41,654 bases of DNA, taken from IMG/VR virus record IMGVR_UViG_3300043570_001331, positions 1 to 41,654 of that record, one strand, 5' to 3'. The position numbers and the translations under genes were made by a program. This DNA comes from a virus. The stretch's first letter is position 1, and each line of letters opens with the position of its first letter. The notes beneath the pieces were generated by a model that made no database searches, was not told the origin of the DNA, and saw only the letters and a list, made by a program, of their open reading frames with translations. Shown in pieces: positions 7,701 to 17,372 of this stretch.

Positions 7701-10700
7701 CTGGGTTACCATATTTCAAAATAACATCATACTCCATAAAAGATTTTACGGTATTTGAAAATGTTATTAATTGTGTTTGACCAACACTATTGAAATATTG
7801 TTCATTTGTTAATGAACCATCATTACTATTAATCTCCATTAAATTTCGAAACAAATATTGGAAGTTTTTAAAAAACACATTTGGGTCTGCTGGCGATACA
7901 CCAACAGGAACTATAATTTGCGGTCCTAAATCAATATTAGAAATTGGTTTACAGAAATTTAAAAATTCTTGTTCAAGTTTATCTAAAATACTTTTATCAA
8001 AAACCGAAAAGATTTCTTCAATATTAGAATAATCATTATCTATCTTTAATTTAAACGCCGATTGTTGTGTTGTTCCAGTTGTAATTTTATTTACATAGGA
8101 GTCTGGTTGTGGTTTTGATATTTGAGTATTATTAAAGTATCCATAATTCGATGCTGCCCATAATAATCTAACAGAACCGTTATAAATTGAGGGGTTATCC
8201 ATAAATGGACATACCGATGTTCCATTATTTAAACATTCACTTATCACTTGGTTAATTTGAGTTCCAAATGAAGGAACAACATAATATGTTAGACTTGTTG
8301 TATTGTTACTTGGAGTACAAGCGGCAGAATTAGTTGTTAAATCAGCAACACCGTTAGGTAAAACAACAGACCATGTTTGAATATTTAAATCTTCAGTTGT
8401 TGTCGTGGTACCAACCGTGGTACTTGAAACTGCACTCACGTTTGAGGTAGGGAAGTTAAATACTTTTACGCCGCCATCAACACTCGCCTGTATTTCAGAA
8501 TCGGTATACCCACTATACAAATCATAACCATTATAAAATACGTTAAAATCATTAATTACTTTAGGGTAAAAACCTGTTTGTATTTTTGTAATATCATTTG
8601 ATTTGTTTTGTAATGTTATTTCGTTAGGTAATACTCCATCAAATTTAAAAGTATATGTTTTTGTATCTGAACTTAGAATTGGGTCAAAGTTTGTTTTATA
8701 ATCAAAATCTTTCCAAACAGAATCTAAAATATCTACATTGGTATTTTTATAAGTTTTATATCTATGCCAAATAGAACCCATCTTTAAAACCCAAGCAAAT
8801 GGCATCTTATGAATAGCACCAAACTTCTTAAAACAAGACGCAATATAATCCAAATCACTTGAAGCTGCGTTGGTTTTATATTTTTCCCTTAATGTTGCTA
8901 ACGGTAATGAATTAATAAAAAGGTACGCTGCTTGTGTATAGGGGTAAGGGTCGTTTTTTCTCCAATTATAAACCCCATTTTGTATTGCATTAACAAAATA
9001 AGGTGTATTCAACATTGAGGTTGTTGTTTCAGTTTCAATTATTTTATTTGGTGATAGATAATTTACATATCCTTCGGTTGGTACAAAAGATGTTGGGTCT
9101 TTTCTTGTATTATAAAAAGCATCTAATTCAAAAGAGTTGGTTATTTCGTTACTTGGATTAGAAACTTTTAAATAAGAAAAATTAGTAACTGGTCTATTTT
9201 TAGTATAATCGTAAATGCTGTTAAAGTTGGCAATAACATTCCTATCCTCAAAAACTGTTAATACATTAGTTGTATTGTACACTGAGTTGTTAGTACTACT
9301 ATTACTATCACTCATATTATTTGAAACCCAAGTTGGATTAGTAAACGGATATGTATCTATAATAATTGGGTCGTTTGGTGCGTTTTTGACTAATTGTAAT
9401 AATCCGTCTGACTTTGCACTTGTCTGAGGTTCTTTACCTAAATCACTTAAACTTAAAATATTAAAAGAATTTTCTGTTAAATTTTTAATATATGGTGTAA
9501 CATAAAAATCTTTAATATAATCTTGATAAGCCCTACCCGTTCCTTGATTAGATATGTTCTCTAAAAAAACTGAATAGTTTTGGGCGGTAATATTATAATT
9601 CTTAAGTTTTAATGTTAAAAATGGTGAACTAACACCTAAGCTAGTAATAATATTATTTGTTTCTGCACTAATAATTAAATTAGATAGTTGGTCCAACTGA
9701 TTTGCATTACCCCTAATAAATCCAGAATAGTTTGAACTTAAGAATTGTCTTTCCCATATCTCATAGAAAAATTTAATCTCTTCTTTATTAGCATACGCAA
9801 TTCCTTCTGAAGGATATTCAATTGCATTAAAATTAATAATGTTGGTAGTATTTTGACTATCAATTGGCGATTGAGCTAAAGGTGGATTAAACTTTTGAGT
9901 TAGACCTCTCATATATTCCTCAACAAATTCAACTTCAGGCCACTTATCATAAAGATAACCTTTTGTGACATCAACATTACGAGGGTCGGCAATATATCTT
10001 AATTGAAATCTACCCTTTTTATCTTCAGGGGTTTCAACAAAAAATTGAGGCCAAGGATAAACAGGTATCTTACTATTAACTAAACCTTGATTTTCATTTT
10101 CCGATTTCTCAGAAATATTAACTTTATCTAAAGAATCCGTACCTTGTGCTGATGAGACGTTATCTAAGATTGCCAGTTGTCTTATAGGGTCATATCTTAC
10201 ATTCCAAGCCTTTGTGTGAACTTCATCTAATAAACGAATAAATCCTTCAGCTGAAGCCATAATTACCGCACACATATTTCTTACAGTTGGTATAAATCCA
10301 AGACCAGATGCCGAATCTTCAAGTTTTCTCGCCAAATCTGCAGATAATGTAGTTTCATATTCTGATAATTTTCTATTTGCCTCTGTTTCCATATTGGAAA
10401 TTAAAGTTTTAAAAGTTTCAAAAATATATGCGGACGGCATAATAACATTTATCTTAGTATTTTCAGTACTACTATCGGATACTTCCTTTACAAGACTAGG
10501 TCTAAAAATCTGTTTAAAATATTTGTCAATAGACTGTATGTCCGCGGTTGTTGGCAACAATATACCTGTTTGAGACGTTGTTGTTTTTTCTACATCAATC
10601 TCTGTAAACGATACATCTTTAATCATAGTATTATATGTTATACTATTTTTGATTGGTGTTTGACCTAAATTACCTAAGGTTGGGTTTGAAGCCAATAGAC

Positions 10701-11997
10701 TATTAAATTCTGTAACATAAGCATTTAAAAAACTAACCCCTTCTTCTCTTTTTGTCGGATTATCAATAAACTCTTGTTTAAACATATAAACCTCTTGACC
10801 ACCACCTTTAAGTATTATTGGTTTTGGATTCATATAAATGTTAAACCAAGACTTGGGATTACCATATACTTCGTTAAAGTAATTTTTTAGTGTTTCTTTA
10901 TAAACCCTAATATTTGTCAATGGTTCAACATTAGCTTTGGGATATGTTTCGGCAATTGACTGCTCAAAAGTTTGAAGTTTACTCATCAATTGAGCTAATG
11001 TTAATTCTGGAAAATTAGGACTAATTAATCCTTTAGCCTTATATTCACTATAAACTTCGGCAATTTTTTGATATCCTCTTTCAGTTACTAACTCCGATGA
11101 AACATTATCGTTTGATATAGTAGACTGATTTCCTGATGCTTGGTCTATCAAATTCAATTGGGTTTGTATGGTTGGGCTTCCACCGCCTTCAGGTGATGTT
11201 GGAGATTTGGAAATATTAAATGTGGTACTATACATGTGAGGAGCAGCAAGTAAATTACCCATTGAAATCTCATTTAAAATATTAAATTTATATCCAACAA
11301 ACTCTAATTCAATTTGGTAATTACCACTAAATGTATTAAATCTTGCATTAAATTTTGTAAGATTTAATTGATATCTAATTGCTTGACCATAATAACCTTT
11401 TAACGTTAAATAAAAAGGACAATAAGGTAAGTTAAAAAATGCAGAATATGGTGAGTTATCTCCAAGTTGAAATAATGCTCTACCTTGTACGTCTTCTAAC
11501 GATATTGACACACTTGGAATAAATGAAGTATTTGTTTTTACATTAATACTTGTAATACCTAATAAACCATTGTCCGTCGCTTTTTCACCAGGGTCAGTAA
11601 GACTCATTTTTGAGTACGGACTAGTATTATCATTAGTGTTGATAATTTCTTCTTGCATTTGGTTTACCCCCAAACCATTCTTTGCTCCCTTACCTGTTAA
11701 CTCATCATAATACCCTGTTGTTAAATGCGTTTCTTCTGTAGGTCTTAAAAAATTCATTTTAGCAACCGATATAGTTCTAATTCTATCTTGAGTGGTACCA
11801 CCAACAGATAACTTAGTTCTTGGTATAACTTCCGCTTCTAAATTGGCAAACATAACCAATTTTTCATGGTCAACTAATCTTTCCCTAATATTTCCAAAGG
11901 CATCAATAGTTTTGTTGGGGTCAACTACAATAATGTTATTATAATCAAATTCCACTAATATGTTACCACTGTTGTCTCCTTGTACGTTACCTGCCAT
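4738..11997 (-). CDS. Giant baseplate hub-like tail protein with IPT/TIG domain (2419 aa)
   Basis: Very large tail protein. The N-terminal ~260 residues include LEDVQGRALFQLGDNSPYS and YLTLKGYYGQAIRYQLNL, typical of baseplate/hub proteins of large myophages. At about residues 1820-1920 a segment with PMFNGPYFITDVSHVITPG and TTFGGVRQG resembles the end of hub (gp27/gp44-like) domains. About 1985-2140 (LQVLIYLICYAKTF, YGYNNNYANIT, YYVCYWP) looks like a separate globular domain, possibly a cell-wall hydrolase fold, but I see no catalytic signature I trust. About 2175-2262 is an IPT/TIG Ig-like domain (PPRILTISPLTGVSGTILTI). The last ~130 residues are beta-rich. A TIQTQLN-type motif occurs three times. 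Its start overlaps the gp53-like gene by 11 bases. It is probably the central hub/spike. Confidence 0.75.
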   Translation of the reverse strand: MAGNVQGDNSGNILVEFDYNNIIVVDPNKTIDAFGNIRERLVDHEKLVMFANLEAEVIPRTKLSVGGTTQDRIRTISVAKMNFLRPTEETHLTTGYYDELTGKGAKNGLGVNQMQEEIINTNDNTSPYSKMSLTDPGEKATDNGLLGITSINVKTNTSFIPSVSISLEDVQGRALFQLGDNSPYSAFFNLPYCPFYLTLKGYYGQAIRYQLNLTKFNARFNTFSGNYQIELEFVGYKFNILNEISMGNLLAAPHMYSTTFNISKSPTSPEGGGSPTIQTQLNLIDQASGNQSTISNDNVSSELVTERGYQKIAEVYSEYKAKGLISPNFPELTLAQLMSKLQTFEQSIAETYPKANVEPLTNIRVYKETLKNYFNEVYGNPKSWFNIYMNPKPIILKGGGQEVYMFKQEFIDNPTKREEGVSFLNAYVTEFNSLLASNPTLGNLGQTPIKNSITYNTMIKDVSFTEIDVEKTTTSQTGILLPTTADIQSIDKYFKQIFRPSLVKEVSDSSTENTKINVIMPSAYIFETFKTLISNMETEANRKLSEYETTLSADLARKLEDSASGLGFIPTVRNMCAVIMASAEGFIRLLDEVHTKAWNVRYDPIRQLAILDNVSSAQGTDSLDKVNISEKSENENQGLVNSKIPVYPWPQFFVETPEDKKGRFQLRYIADPRNVDVTKGYLYDKWPEVEFVEEYMRGLTQKFNPPLAQSPIDSQNTTNIINFNAIEYPSEGIAYANKEEIKFFYEIWERQFLSSNYSGFIRGNANQLDQLSNLIISAETNNIITSLGVSSPFLTLKLKNYNITAQNYSVFLENISNQGTGRAYQDYIKDFYVTPYIKNLTENSFNILSLSDLGKEPQTSAKSDGLLQLVKNAPNDPIIIDTYPFTNPTWVSNNMSDSNSSTNNSVYNTTNVLTVFEDRNVIANFNSIYDYTKNRPVTNFSYLKVSNPSNEITNSFELDAFYNTRKDPTSFVPTEGYVNYLSPNKIIETETTTSMLNTPYFVNAIQNGVYNWRKNDPYPYTQAAYLFINSLPLATLREKYKTNAASSDLDYIASCFKKFGAIHKMPFAWVLKMGSIWHRYKTYKNTNVDILDSVWKDFDYKTNFDPILSSDTKTYTFKFDGVLPNEITLQNKSNDITKIQTGFYPKVINDFNVFYNGYDLYSGYTDSEIQASVDGGVKVFNFPTSNVSAVSSTTVGTTTTTEDLNIQTWSVVLPNGVADLTTNSAACTPSNNTTSLTYYVVPSFGTQINQVISECLNNGTSVCPFMDNPSIYNGSVRLLWAASNYGYFNNTQISKPQPDSYVNKITTGTTQQSAFKLKIDNDYSNIEEIFSVFDKSILDKLEQEFLNFCKPISNIDLGPQIIVPVGVSPADPNVFFKNFQYLFRNLMEINSNDGSLTNEQYFNSVGQTQLITFSNTVKSFMEYDVILKYGNPADYNRRVMASYIVHVGGNNAIDSPIFFNPYIKNSLPSILNTTSVATSKSNNTVAWRALETEVGFSTITNLQYTDSGSYITDFFIDSNIEFTEANVVLCAPLIKMFATQKLYSPTLTSVEFGTNLQTYLGLTTDFQNIILNGLLTNIRRDLPDQQQLPERTIQTVIDGQQSKVENYEVFKALNDKWVAGSDYTTKTLFEDIMFLDRASRNIGDTIIVDIFDFKNILNENSLNMEMSVFTFMSGFLIKNKFNVMPLPAYVNFYNIQDVDGTTIPQANGQLEFADNMWGTFLNVDYRNSSPKMICFYVGQPSTHLDLPKGNSRFRDDAFELRRASDNPLIEDQTTKKDWAVSNKCVGFNVDIGNRNQGVFYSFQVGMESGKATSETIQTQLNMVDQANGRNVATQNVSLYNLYKQRSYTCQVSCLGNALLQPTMYFNLRHVPMFNGPYFITDVSHVITPGSFQTTFGGVRQGIYNLPSIDSFLQSINQNLLTKVEAIIKNRKDSVTAKAITNVNKSKYVSQVGDSTAAAQNSCSSNLAVAYETWGDAQSSVTTSINQTEFVTELQKKTLNPQLQVLIYLICYAKTFNTGKFYGYNNNYANITLTTDYGTNSNYFSNKKYSCVNISNSTDKPTSQPVANFDNIGKFFDFMISKLSSNVDRVYNTTTGLGLTKYYVCYWPVSNVSEDYFDSHISEYTKLQSTFDKGFKSAGDAGLNVDSAGQLKTQTTRNSQTIQQQLNTVNQSSNCLPPRILTISPLTGVSGTILTITGVDFENITGITINNVLTTTGITVNSSTNLNVVVPYTNNGLTNAQKNLIIVSGVNGIGRSVTLFTYDPAQVTPVPKNSKNTNTQPQQTGPVTLIGETEILIRDLTGKLTVSVNPQAAALNTWTLEQNVDMIVAVFDTSIVNNVRRETINRSVPLVISNYVSGNVFTITRNDVADILINNPVPEFKTNFLKDGQTVDIQFIVTAVPTNKTLNPQNVPQTFNFKFI
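5476..5520 (-). repeat. Protein-level repeat copy 3 (TIQQQLNTVNQSSNC)
   Basis: Residues 2160-2174 of the 2419-residue protein, immediately before the IPT/TIG domain. It matches two other copies in the same protein and looks like a recurring inter-domain element. Confidence 0.6.
6511..6555 (-). repeat. Protein-level repeat copy 2 (TIQTQLNMVDQANGR)
   Basis: Residues 1815-1829 of the 2419-residue protein. It differs from copy 1 (TIQTQLNLIDQASGN) at only four of 15 positions although about 1540 residues away. Confidence 0.65.
11128..11172 (-). repeat. Protein-level repeat copy 1 (TIQTQLNLIDQASGN)
   Basis: Residues 276-290 of the 2419-residue protein, just after the N-terminal domain and following a Gly/Pro/Ser-rich linker (SPTSPEGGGSP). 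Confidence 0.65.
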
Positions 11998-12310
11998 AAT
12001 AATAGAAATAGTTTGTTAAAGATGTTTTATAATCTTGTAATGAAGGTAGTAGAGGATAAGGAATAATCAATACCGCACCATCATATATGTTATTCTCTAA
12101 ACCTCCAAATTCGGGGTTTGCTTGTAATATTAACCATCCAAAATAAGGTGAGTTGTAGAACTCTTGAGAAACAACATCTAATCTACTTCTAGCAACTTTA
12201 TAGATATAAGTTTTGTCAGTTGTTTTTTGTGGTAATTGTACAAAAGGTACTACAGTTTGTTCACCGTTAATTAAGAAGTCACTATATCTATTCCAATATT
12301 GATATGCCAT
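11987..12310 (-). CDS. 53: Baseplate wedge protein, gp53-like with LysM-type fold
   Basis: A 107-residue protein. It begins AYQYWNRYSDFLINGEQTVVPF and contains YIYKVARSRLDVVSQEFYNSPYFGWLILQAN, then GAVLIIPYP. This is the pattern of small baseplate proteins (T4 gp53, P2 gpX-like) with a LysM-like unit: a strand, a helix with LDxVSQEFY, a helix with GWLIL.AN, and a final strand ending in IIPYP. In T4, gp53 joins neighbouring wedges during baseplate closure. Its start overlaps the stop of the 1680-residue gene as TAATG (translational coupling), and its end overlaps the hub gene by 11 bases. Confidence 0.7.
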   Translation of the reverse strand: MAYQYWNRYSDFLINGEQTVVPFVQLPQKTTDKTYIYKVARSRLDVVSQEFYNSPYFGWLILQANPEFGGLENNIYDGAVLIIPYPLLPSLQDYKTSLTNYFYYYGR

Positions 12311-15300
12311 TAGTTAAGTTTTGCTTTAGATATGAATACGTCTGTAGAATTTTCATCGTTCCACGTTTTATTGTTTGTATTTTGGTTTGCCGTGGCACCT
12401 AAACCTTTTATTAATTTTTGTTGTGAGTCGGTATTTGCACCTACAGTAGTATAAGTAAAGGTTCTTTTCTTTTTAAGAGTAAATGGAGTGTATTTTAAGA
12501 AAGTTTTTAATCTATCTTTTTCCATAACATTCTCAATGAAATCTTTAGTAATCGCATTCTCTTCATCGAATACGGGTTTAACCGCTACCCTATCTTTATT
12601 ACCGTCTTTCCAATATTCATCAAACTTTTTACTAATATATTTATTGTCAGCTTTATTAAATAAATCTGAATTGTCAATAACATTTTTAATTAATGCATCT
12701 TTAAATGTCGCATATTTTGTGGCGTCAGTAATATTGTCTGAAATAATCATGTAAACTCTTCTAAAAATACGACCTTTATTAGTATCACCAAATAATGAGT
12801 TTTTACTAAACGGTATAAAAACATCTTTAGTTTTAACGGTATTTGGTTCTTTAAAAACTAAGGTTCCTGTAAATCCAGTTCCTTTGTAAACAAAACTAGT
12901 TGCACTCCAAATAATTGTATTAAAATCGGTTATACCACTACTAATTACGCCAACATCATTCTTAAGTTCATCAAAAGTATTTGTTACTCCTTCAGAACTT
13001 GGGTTAACTTCTGTAGTTCCTGATATAAGATAAGAAACCACTTTACCATCTTTTATTTGATATCCATCGGTTCCTGTACCAGGATATGCTGGTACCGTAT
13101 ATGTTATAGTATTTACCCTTCCAATATATCCTATATAACTTTGTTGAACGGCAACCATACCATTTGCAATGTTAGTTACCGCATTTTGAAATACACTTTT
13201 TTTATTTTTAACAAAATTTAAATAATTATCTTTAACTTGGTTAATCAGACGATTTGTAAAATCATTTTTATTTTCTTTTAGAAACTCAATAAACCCTTCA
13301 TTTTCATTTTCAATATCCTCAATTAATTGAGTGAATATTTCATCAGTTCTTTTTTCTAAATTATATGGTTTACCAAATAAAACTGTATCGGTTGCTTTAG
13401 TTTGTAAAAACTCACCATCTTGATACGTTCTTTCCATCATCCATTGTTGACGAACCGCATTATTATATTGACTTAAAGCTTCTTTGTTTTTATTAACAAC
13501 ATTGGTAAAATATGTTTGAGTCTCTTCAACAACTTTATCCATGAATATATTATAGTTAATCGTACCTGTTTGACTAGTACCACTTGCAATATTGCTTGTA
13601 ACGGCACCAATTGTCGAATTATTATTTTGACCATTTTGAACCGCCGCCTGATTTAAAGTTGGAGGTTGAACACCATTTTCAATTGCATATTTTAAGAAAT
13701 CTTTGTCAATTACTTTATAACTTAAATCTGTTGCATCAGCCCTATCATCATACATTTCAGTGTTTGCATAATAATTAAACGTTAACGCATTTTGTAATCT
13801 GTCCACAGATTCTTTTAATCCACTACCTCCAACAAAATCAAAAGATAAAGTTACGTTAGCAATCATTGGTTGTACACCAATACCTTCAGGGTTAAGGTCT
13901 AAATCCTCGTATGCTAAAGTTAATCCTTTTGGGATAATTTTTGTATTATAAAAATCTCCAACCCTTAGAACTAATACGGGTGGTGCCCCAAATGATGTGT
14001 TTGTTGCGTTTTCATAATCATTAGTTATTTTACCATTAACCGTTTTAACCGTAGGTATTGTATCACCAGGTCTCATACATTGTTGTAAGAAAGTTAATCT
14101 TGAATTAAGACCTTCAGGTGTGATTGAATGGAATGCTGGTTGAAAGAATTTTAACTTATCTCTAAGGTTATCATAAACCATAGGAGTGTCTTGTTTAATT
14201 GTTTCAAAATAATCACATTCTGATAATAATGACCTTAAAACTCGTTTACTAATATTATCTCTACTAACAACTTGAGTTTCAAGGGTGTTTTGCGTTTCTG
14301 TGGTTGTAACAACTGTACCAACTAACTTAGGTGGTATTATTGGGGCAGGAGGACTATAAAAATCAATCGTATCAATAAAGGCTCTTCTACATGCCATTGC
14401 ATTTGTTGTATATATCTCTTTACTCTTTTTTTGACTATCACTATCAGTACAAGTTACAACTTTTTTTGGAAAGAATTCCGTTGTTTTAGTATCATATGAT
14501 AATGGTTGAGCACTTTCACCTAAAGCACCACCAACTTTAACTATTAATCTTTGTGGTGTACCTGTAACATATTTAGTTAATTTTGTATTACCTGTTATAA
14601 ATGTAATTGCAGAATCAATTCTTCTTCCAGATAACGCTATATTATATTCGTTTGTCGCAGCAGCAGATGCATTAGCATTAATTACAATTGTAATTATTCC
14701 TGTAAGGTTATTAGTAAGTTGTTTATCTATTTCATCTATTAATTCCCCAAACTTTTTTTTGTTTGGAATTATAACACTATCAAAAAATGATGTTGTCTGT
14801 TCTGCAGTATTAGGAGATTGGTCTTTATAATATGTTTTTGTTTGTTCGCTAACATATATGTCATAAAGACTGTCATAATCCACGCTAGTTTTTGCTGGAA
14901 TATCGTTGTCAAAATAAAGTCCCATTTGTTCATAACCATTAAAGATTGTATTAATAGACTCACCATCACTTGATACTTGGGCGGAATTATCTAACCCTTT
15001 AAGACTATATTCTATTTGTTCTTTAGTTAGTTCTTTTGAAGTTATTGCTTGTTGTAGTTGAAATAAATCATTTGGACTAATTGTGTAATATTTTTTAGCA
15101 AGTTCATATAAATCGTATTTTCTACATCCTGCAAAGAATGATTCTAAAATACTATCAATTCTAACTTTATTTGTTTCATTACCCAATACTTTATTAACAA
15201 TTACATTCAAGACAGATGGATGGTCAACCACTATTTTCCAAGTTAAACTACCTGACCTACTTGTATTTTTATAAGTATAAATTGGCTCTGGCCTTCCAAT

Positions 15301-17352
15301 AAAATCACTTTGATTCCAATTGGGGGTTACAGTTTCGCTAAAAACTAATCCGTATGGTGGGAACCACATAACTCTACCGCCATTAGGTCCTCTTTCACAA
15401 ACAGGTAAATCAGATACCGCAAAACCAGGCGTGTTTGAGGTTACCCAAGCTAAATTCTCAATTGAGAACATATATTTTTTAGCGTAAGCGGTATCATAAC
15501 TTCCAATTAAATTGGTTGAATCTTGTCCTCCTTCTTGTTTGTTTGGTGCAATATTAAGGTTATATGTTTTATCTAATACTGAATATGAGAATCTTCTACC
15601 TTCTGTAACAACTCCATCTTGTTTTTGTAAGTCATTATATTGTAAATAAGGAGTATCTTTAGCAAATACTCTACAATATTCAGTTCCAACTTCTTGTCCA
15701 ATAGAACCAACATAACTTAATACTCTTGAACCTTTGGTTATTTCTTTATAACCATCGTGGAATACTTTACTAACTTGGTCAATTGCATTACCAACGTGTT
15801 GTAATCTTTTACCTCCTTCAGGTTGACTATTAATAATTCTTTGAGTATCATCTAAGATTGAACCTTCTTTAAAAGTTCTTTCAGTTGACTCTGTTGTATT
15901 GTATGATGATGGTTTAAAATCAGAATCTTCTCCAGTAATTTCTCCACCAACACCTACCTTCTTTCCTGCATTACCTTTGTATTTTGGTGAAACCCATGTG
16001 AAACCACCTTCAATACCACCACCATTACTATAGGTAGGACCATTAGCACCTAAACGAATATCCTTACTTGGACCTTCATATAATTGAGCTAATTCGTGTG
16101 GACCATAAACAGGTGATTGTTGTTCATTACCAAACGCATCAACAGGTAATGCTCTACTTGGAGAGAATACTCTTGACGGGTCAGATGATATTGAACCAAC
16201 ATAAAAATTAGAATTATTTGTACTTGTACCAACAATTGCTCCACCTAATCTATCAAGTAATGTTCTATCATAATCAGGTTTGTATTTGTTGTAATTTATG
16301 TTTTTCCATAAAATAGATTTTTGACCTTGACCTGTATTATTATAAAATATTTGAGAACCTGTCTTACCCGCACCTAATAATTTATTTACGAAATTACCTA
16401 CAGCTGAAAGCGGATTAGCCAACAAAGATTGTTGTATTGTCGTTGGTGAAGGAGGATTAATATTAGGGTCAAAATATGAACCAGGTATTAATGAAAACGG
16501 AATAACACTACCACCTAATCTAAGTAAGAAGTCGGCGGATGCGGTTATTGGATTTGAAGGTACTGTAATCTGATAGTTAGGTTCGATTAACGGAACCCTA
16601 CCTGTTAAAATGTTAGTAACATTAGTACTACTATTAACATTTAATATATTTGCTCGTCCAAGTGTTCGTCTTAATGTTTCTCTACCAATTCTATCTTCAA
16701 ATTCTTTTTTAAGTGTCTTTGCACCTAATCTTGCTATAAAGGAATCACTACTTAATAATCCATTACTACCCGTTGGGTCTGGATTTAATAAAATTGATAA
16801 TGGAGTATATGATGAAGAATTAAATGTTGTTGGGTAAGGTTGGGAAGTATATAAATTTCTTGTACCTCCAGGAATTGAATTTGAAACTACGTCTAATTGG
16901 TCAAAAAATATACCAGCATCTAAATCTATTAAATTAGCATTTGAACCTTGACTACCAATTGGACCATAAACATTAAGACCTAAATATGGACGAACGTTAT
17001 TACCCCATCCAACAAATGCTGACCTGTTAGCTTGGTTTATAATATAGGCATCTTGTTGACCTGGTCCATATTCACCTTGATTTGAAAATGCGTTAGTTAA
17101 TCCATTTGGGTCTGGAACTTGTTTAAATCCCCCATCCGAACCCCATCTATTTAATGGATATAAACCATTTGCAAATGTTGGGTTATCTATTAATCCATCA
17201 GGACTATCAATAACCGCTAAGTCGGATTGAATTACCTCATATGTGATTGGGGGCGTAGCTTTATATGGAGATTTAGCATATGGTACCAAATTTCTTGTTA
17301 TAAGTTTTTTTCTAAAAACTTCGCTGCTAATATAATCTAACGGACTTGCCAT
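12310..17352 (-). CDS. Large baseplate/tail protein with OmpA-like domain (1680 aa)
   Basis: First gene of the operon that continues with the gp53-like and hub genes. The N-terminal ~500 residues are rich in Asn, Gly, Pro and Ser (YGPIGSQGSNANLIDLDAG). The middle includes AWVTSNTPGFAVSDLP and PPYGLVFSETVTPNW, then TSRSGSLTWKIVVDHPSVLN, typical of structural baseplate proteins. About residues 863-953 resemble the OmpA/MotB C-terminal domain: a helix (KFGELIDEIDKQL), a strand (GIITIVINANAS), then NEYNIALSGRRIDSAITFI and RLIVKVGGALGESAQP. The C-terminal third contains long helices and a basic end. The start ATG is 12 bases after a TATTTATA motif, with no Shine-Dalgarno. It is probably a wedge or peripheral baseplate component; exact identity is unknown. 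Confidence 0.75.
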   Translation of the reverse strand: MASPLDYISSEVFRKKLITRNLVPYAKSPYKATPPITYEVIQSDLAVIDSPDGLIDNPTFANGLYPLNRWGSDGGFKQVPDPNGLTNAFSNQGEYGPGQQDAYIINQANRSAFVGWGNNVRPYLGLNVYGPIGSQGSNANLIDLDAGIFFDQLDVVSNSIPGGTRNLYTSQPYPTTFNSSSYTPLSILLNPDPTGSNGLLSSDSFIARLGAKTLKKEFEDRIGRETLRRTLGRANILNVNSSTNVTNILTGRVPLIEPNYQITVPSNPITASADFLLRLGGSVIPFSLIPGSYFDPNINPPSPTTIQQSLLANPLSAVGNFVNKLLGAGKTGSQIFYNNTGQGQKSILWKNINYNKYKPDYDRTLLDRLGGAIVGTSTNNSNFYVGSISSDPSRVFSPSRALPVDAFGNEQQSPVYGPHELAQLYEGPSKDIRLGANGPTYSNGGGIEGGFTWVSPKYKGNAGKKVGVGGEITGEDSDFKPSSYNTTESTERTFKEGSILDDTQRIINSQPEGGKRLQHVGNAIDQVSKVFHDGYKEITKGSRVLSYVGSIGQEVGTEYCRVFAKDTPYLQYNDLQKQDGVVTEGRRFSYSVLDKTYNLNIAPNKQEGGQDSTNLIGSYDTAYAKKYMFSIENLAWVTSNTPGFAVSDLPVCERGPNGGRVMWFPPYGLVFSETVTPNWNQSDFIGRPEPIYTYKNTSRSGSLTWKIVVDHPSVLNVIVNKVLGNETNKVRIDSILESFFAGCRKYDLYELAKKYYTISPNDLFQLQQAITSKELTKEQIEYSLKGLDNSAQVSSDGESINTIFNGYEQMGLYFDNDIPAKTSVDYDSLYDIYVSEQTKTYYKDQSPNTAEQTTSFFDSVIIPNKKKFGELIDEIDKQLTNNLTGIITIVINANASAAATNEYNIALSGRRIDSAITFITGNTKLTKYVTGTPQRLIVKVGGALGESAQPLSYDTKTTEFFPKKVVTCTDSDSQKKSKEIYTTNAMACRRAFIDTIDFYSPPAPIIPPKLVGTVVTTTETQNTLETQVVSRDNISKRVLRSLLSECDYFETIKQDTPMVYDNLRDKLKFFQPAFHSITPEGLNSRLTFLQQCMRPGDTIPTVKTVNGKITNDYENATNTSFGAPPVLVLRVGDFYNTKIIPKGLTLAYEDLDLNPEGIGVQPMIANVTLSFDFVGGSGLKESVDRLQNALTFNYYANTEMYDDRADATDLSYKVIDKDFLKYAIENGVQPPTLNQAAVQNGQNNNSTIGAVTSNIASGTSQTGTINYNIFMDKVVEETQTYFTNVVNKNKEALSQYNNAVRQQWMMERTYQDGEFLQTKATDTVLFGKPYNLEKRTDEIFTQLIEDIENENEGFIEFLKENKNDFTNRLINQVKDNYLNFVKNKKSVFQNAVTNIANGMVAVQQSYIGYIGRVNTITYTVPAYPGTGTDGYQIKDGKVVSYLISGTTEVNPSSEGVTNTFDELKNDVGVISSGITDFNTIIWSATSFVYKGTGFTGTLVFKEPNTVKTKDVFIPFSKNSLFGDTNKGRIFRRVYMIISDNITDATKYATFKDALIKNVIDNSDLFNKADNKYISKKFDEYWKDGNKDRVAVKPVFDEENAITKDFIENVMEKDRLKTFLKYTPFTLKKKRTFTYTTVGANTDSQQKLIKGLGATANQNTNNKTWNDENSTDVFISKAKLN
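14495..14768 (-). other. OmpA/MotB-like domain inside the 1680-aa tail protein
   Basis: The encoded segment has the OmpA_C pattern: strand, N-x(4)-N-x-A-L-S-x-x-R-R helix, then V-x-V-G-G-x-L-G-E-S-A-Q-P, parallel to OmpA 'NxxLSxRRAxxV' and 'GxGExxP'. The Arg that contacts diaminopimelate in OmpA is retained within LSGRR. The Asp of the usual TDxxG is not obvious (NASAAATNEY instead). Confidence 0.55.
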
Positions 17353-17364
17353 TTATGTTTTATC

Positions 17365-17372
17365 TATAAATA
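17365..17372 (-). promoter_or_regulatory. TATTTATA promoter-like motif
   Basis: On the minus strand, within CTATTTATAG, 12 bases before the ATG of the 1680-residue gene, which heads a three-gene baseplate operon. Confidence 0.5.
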
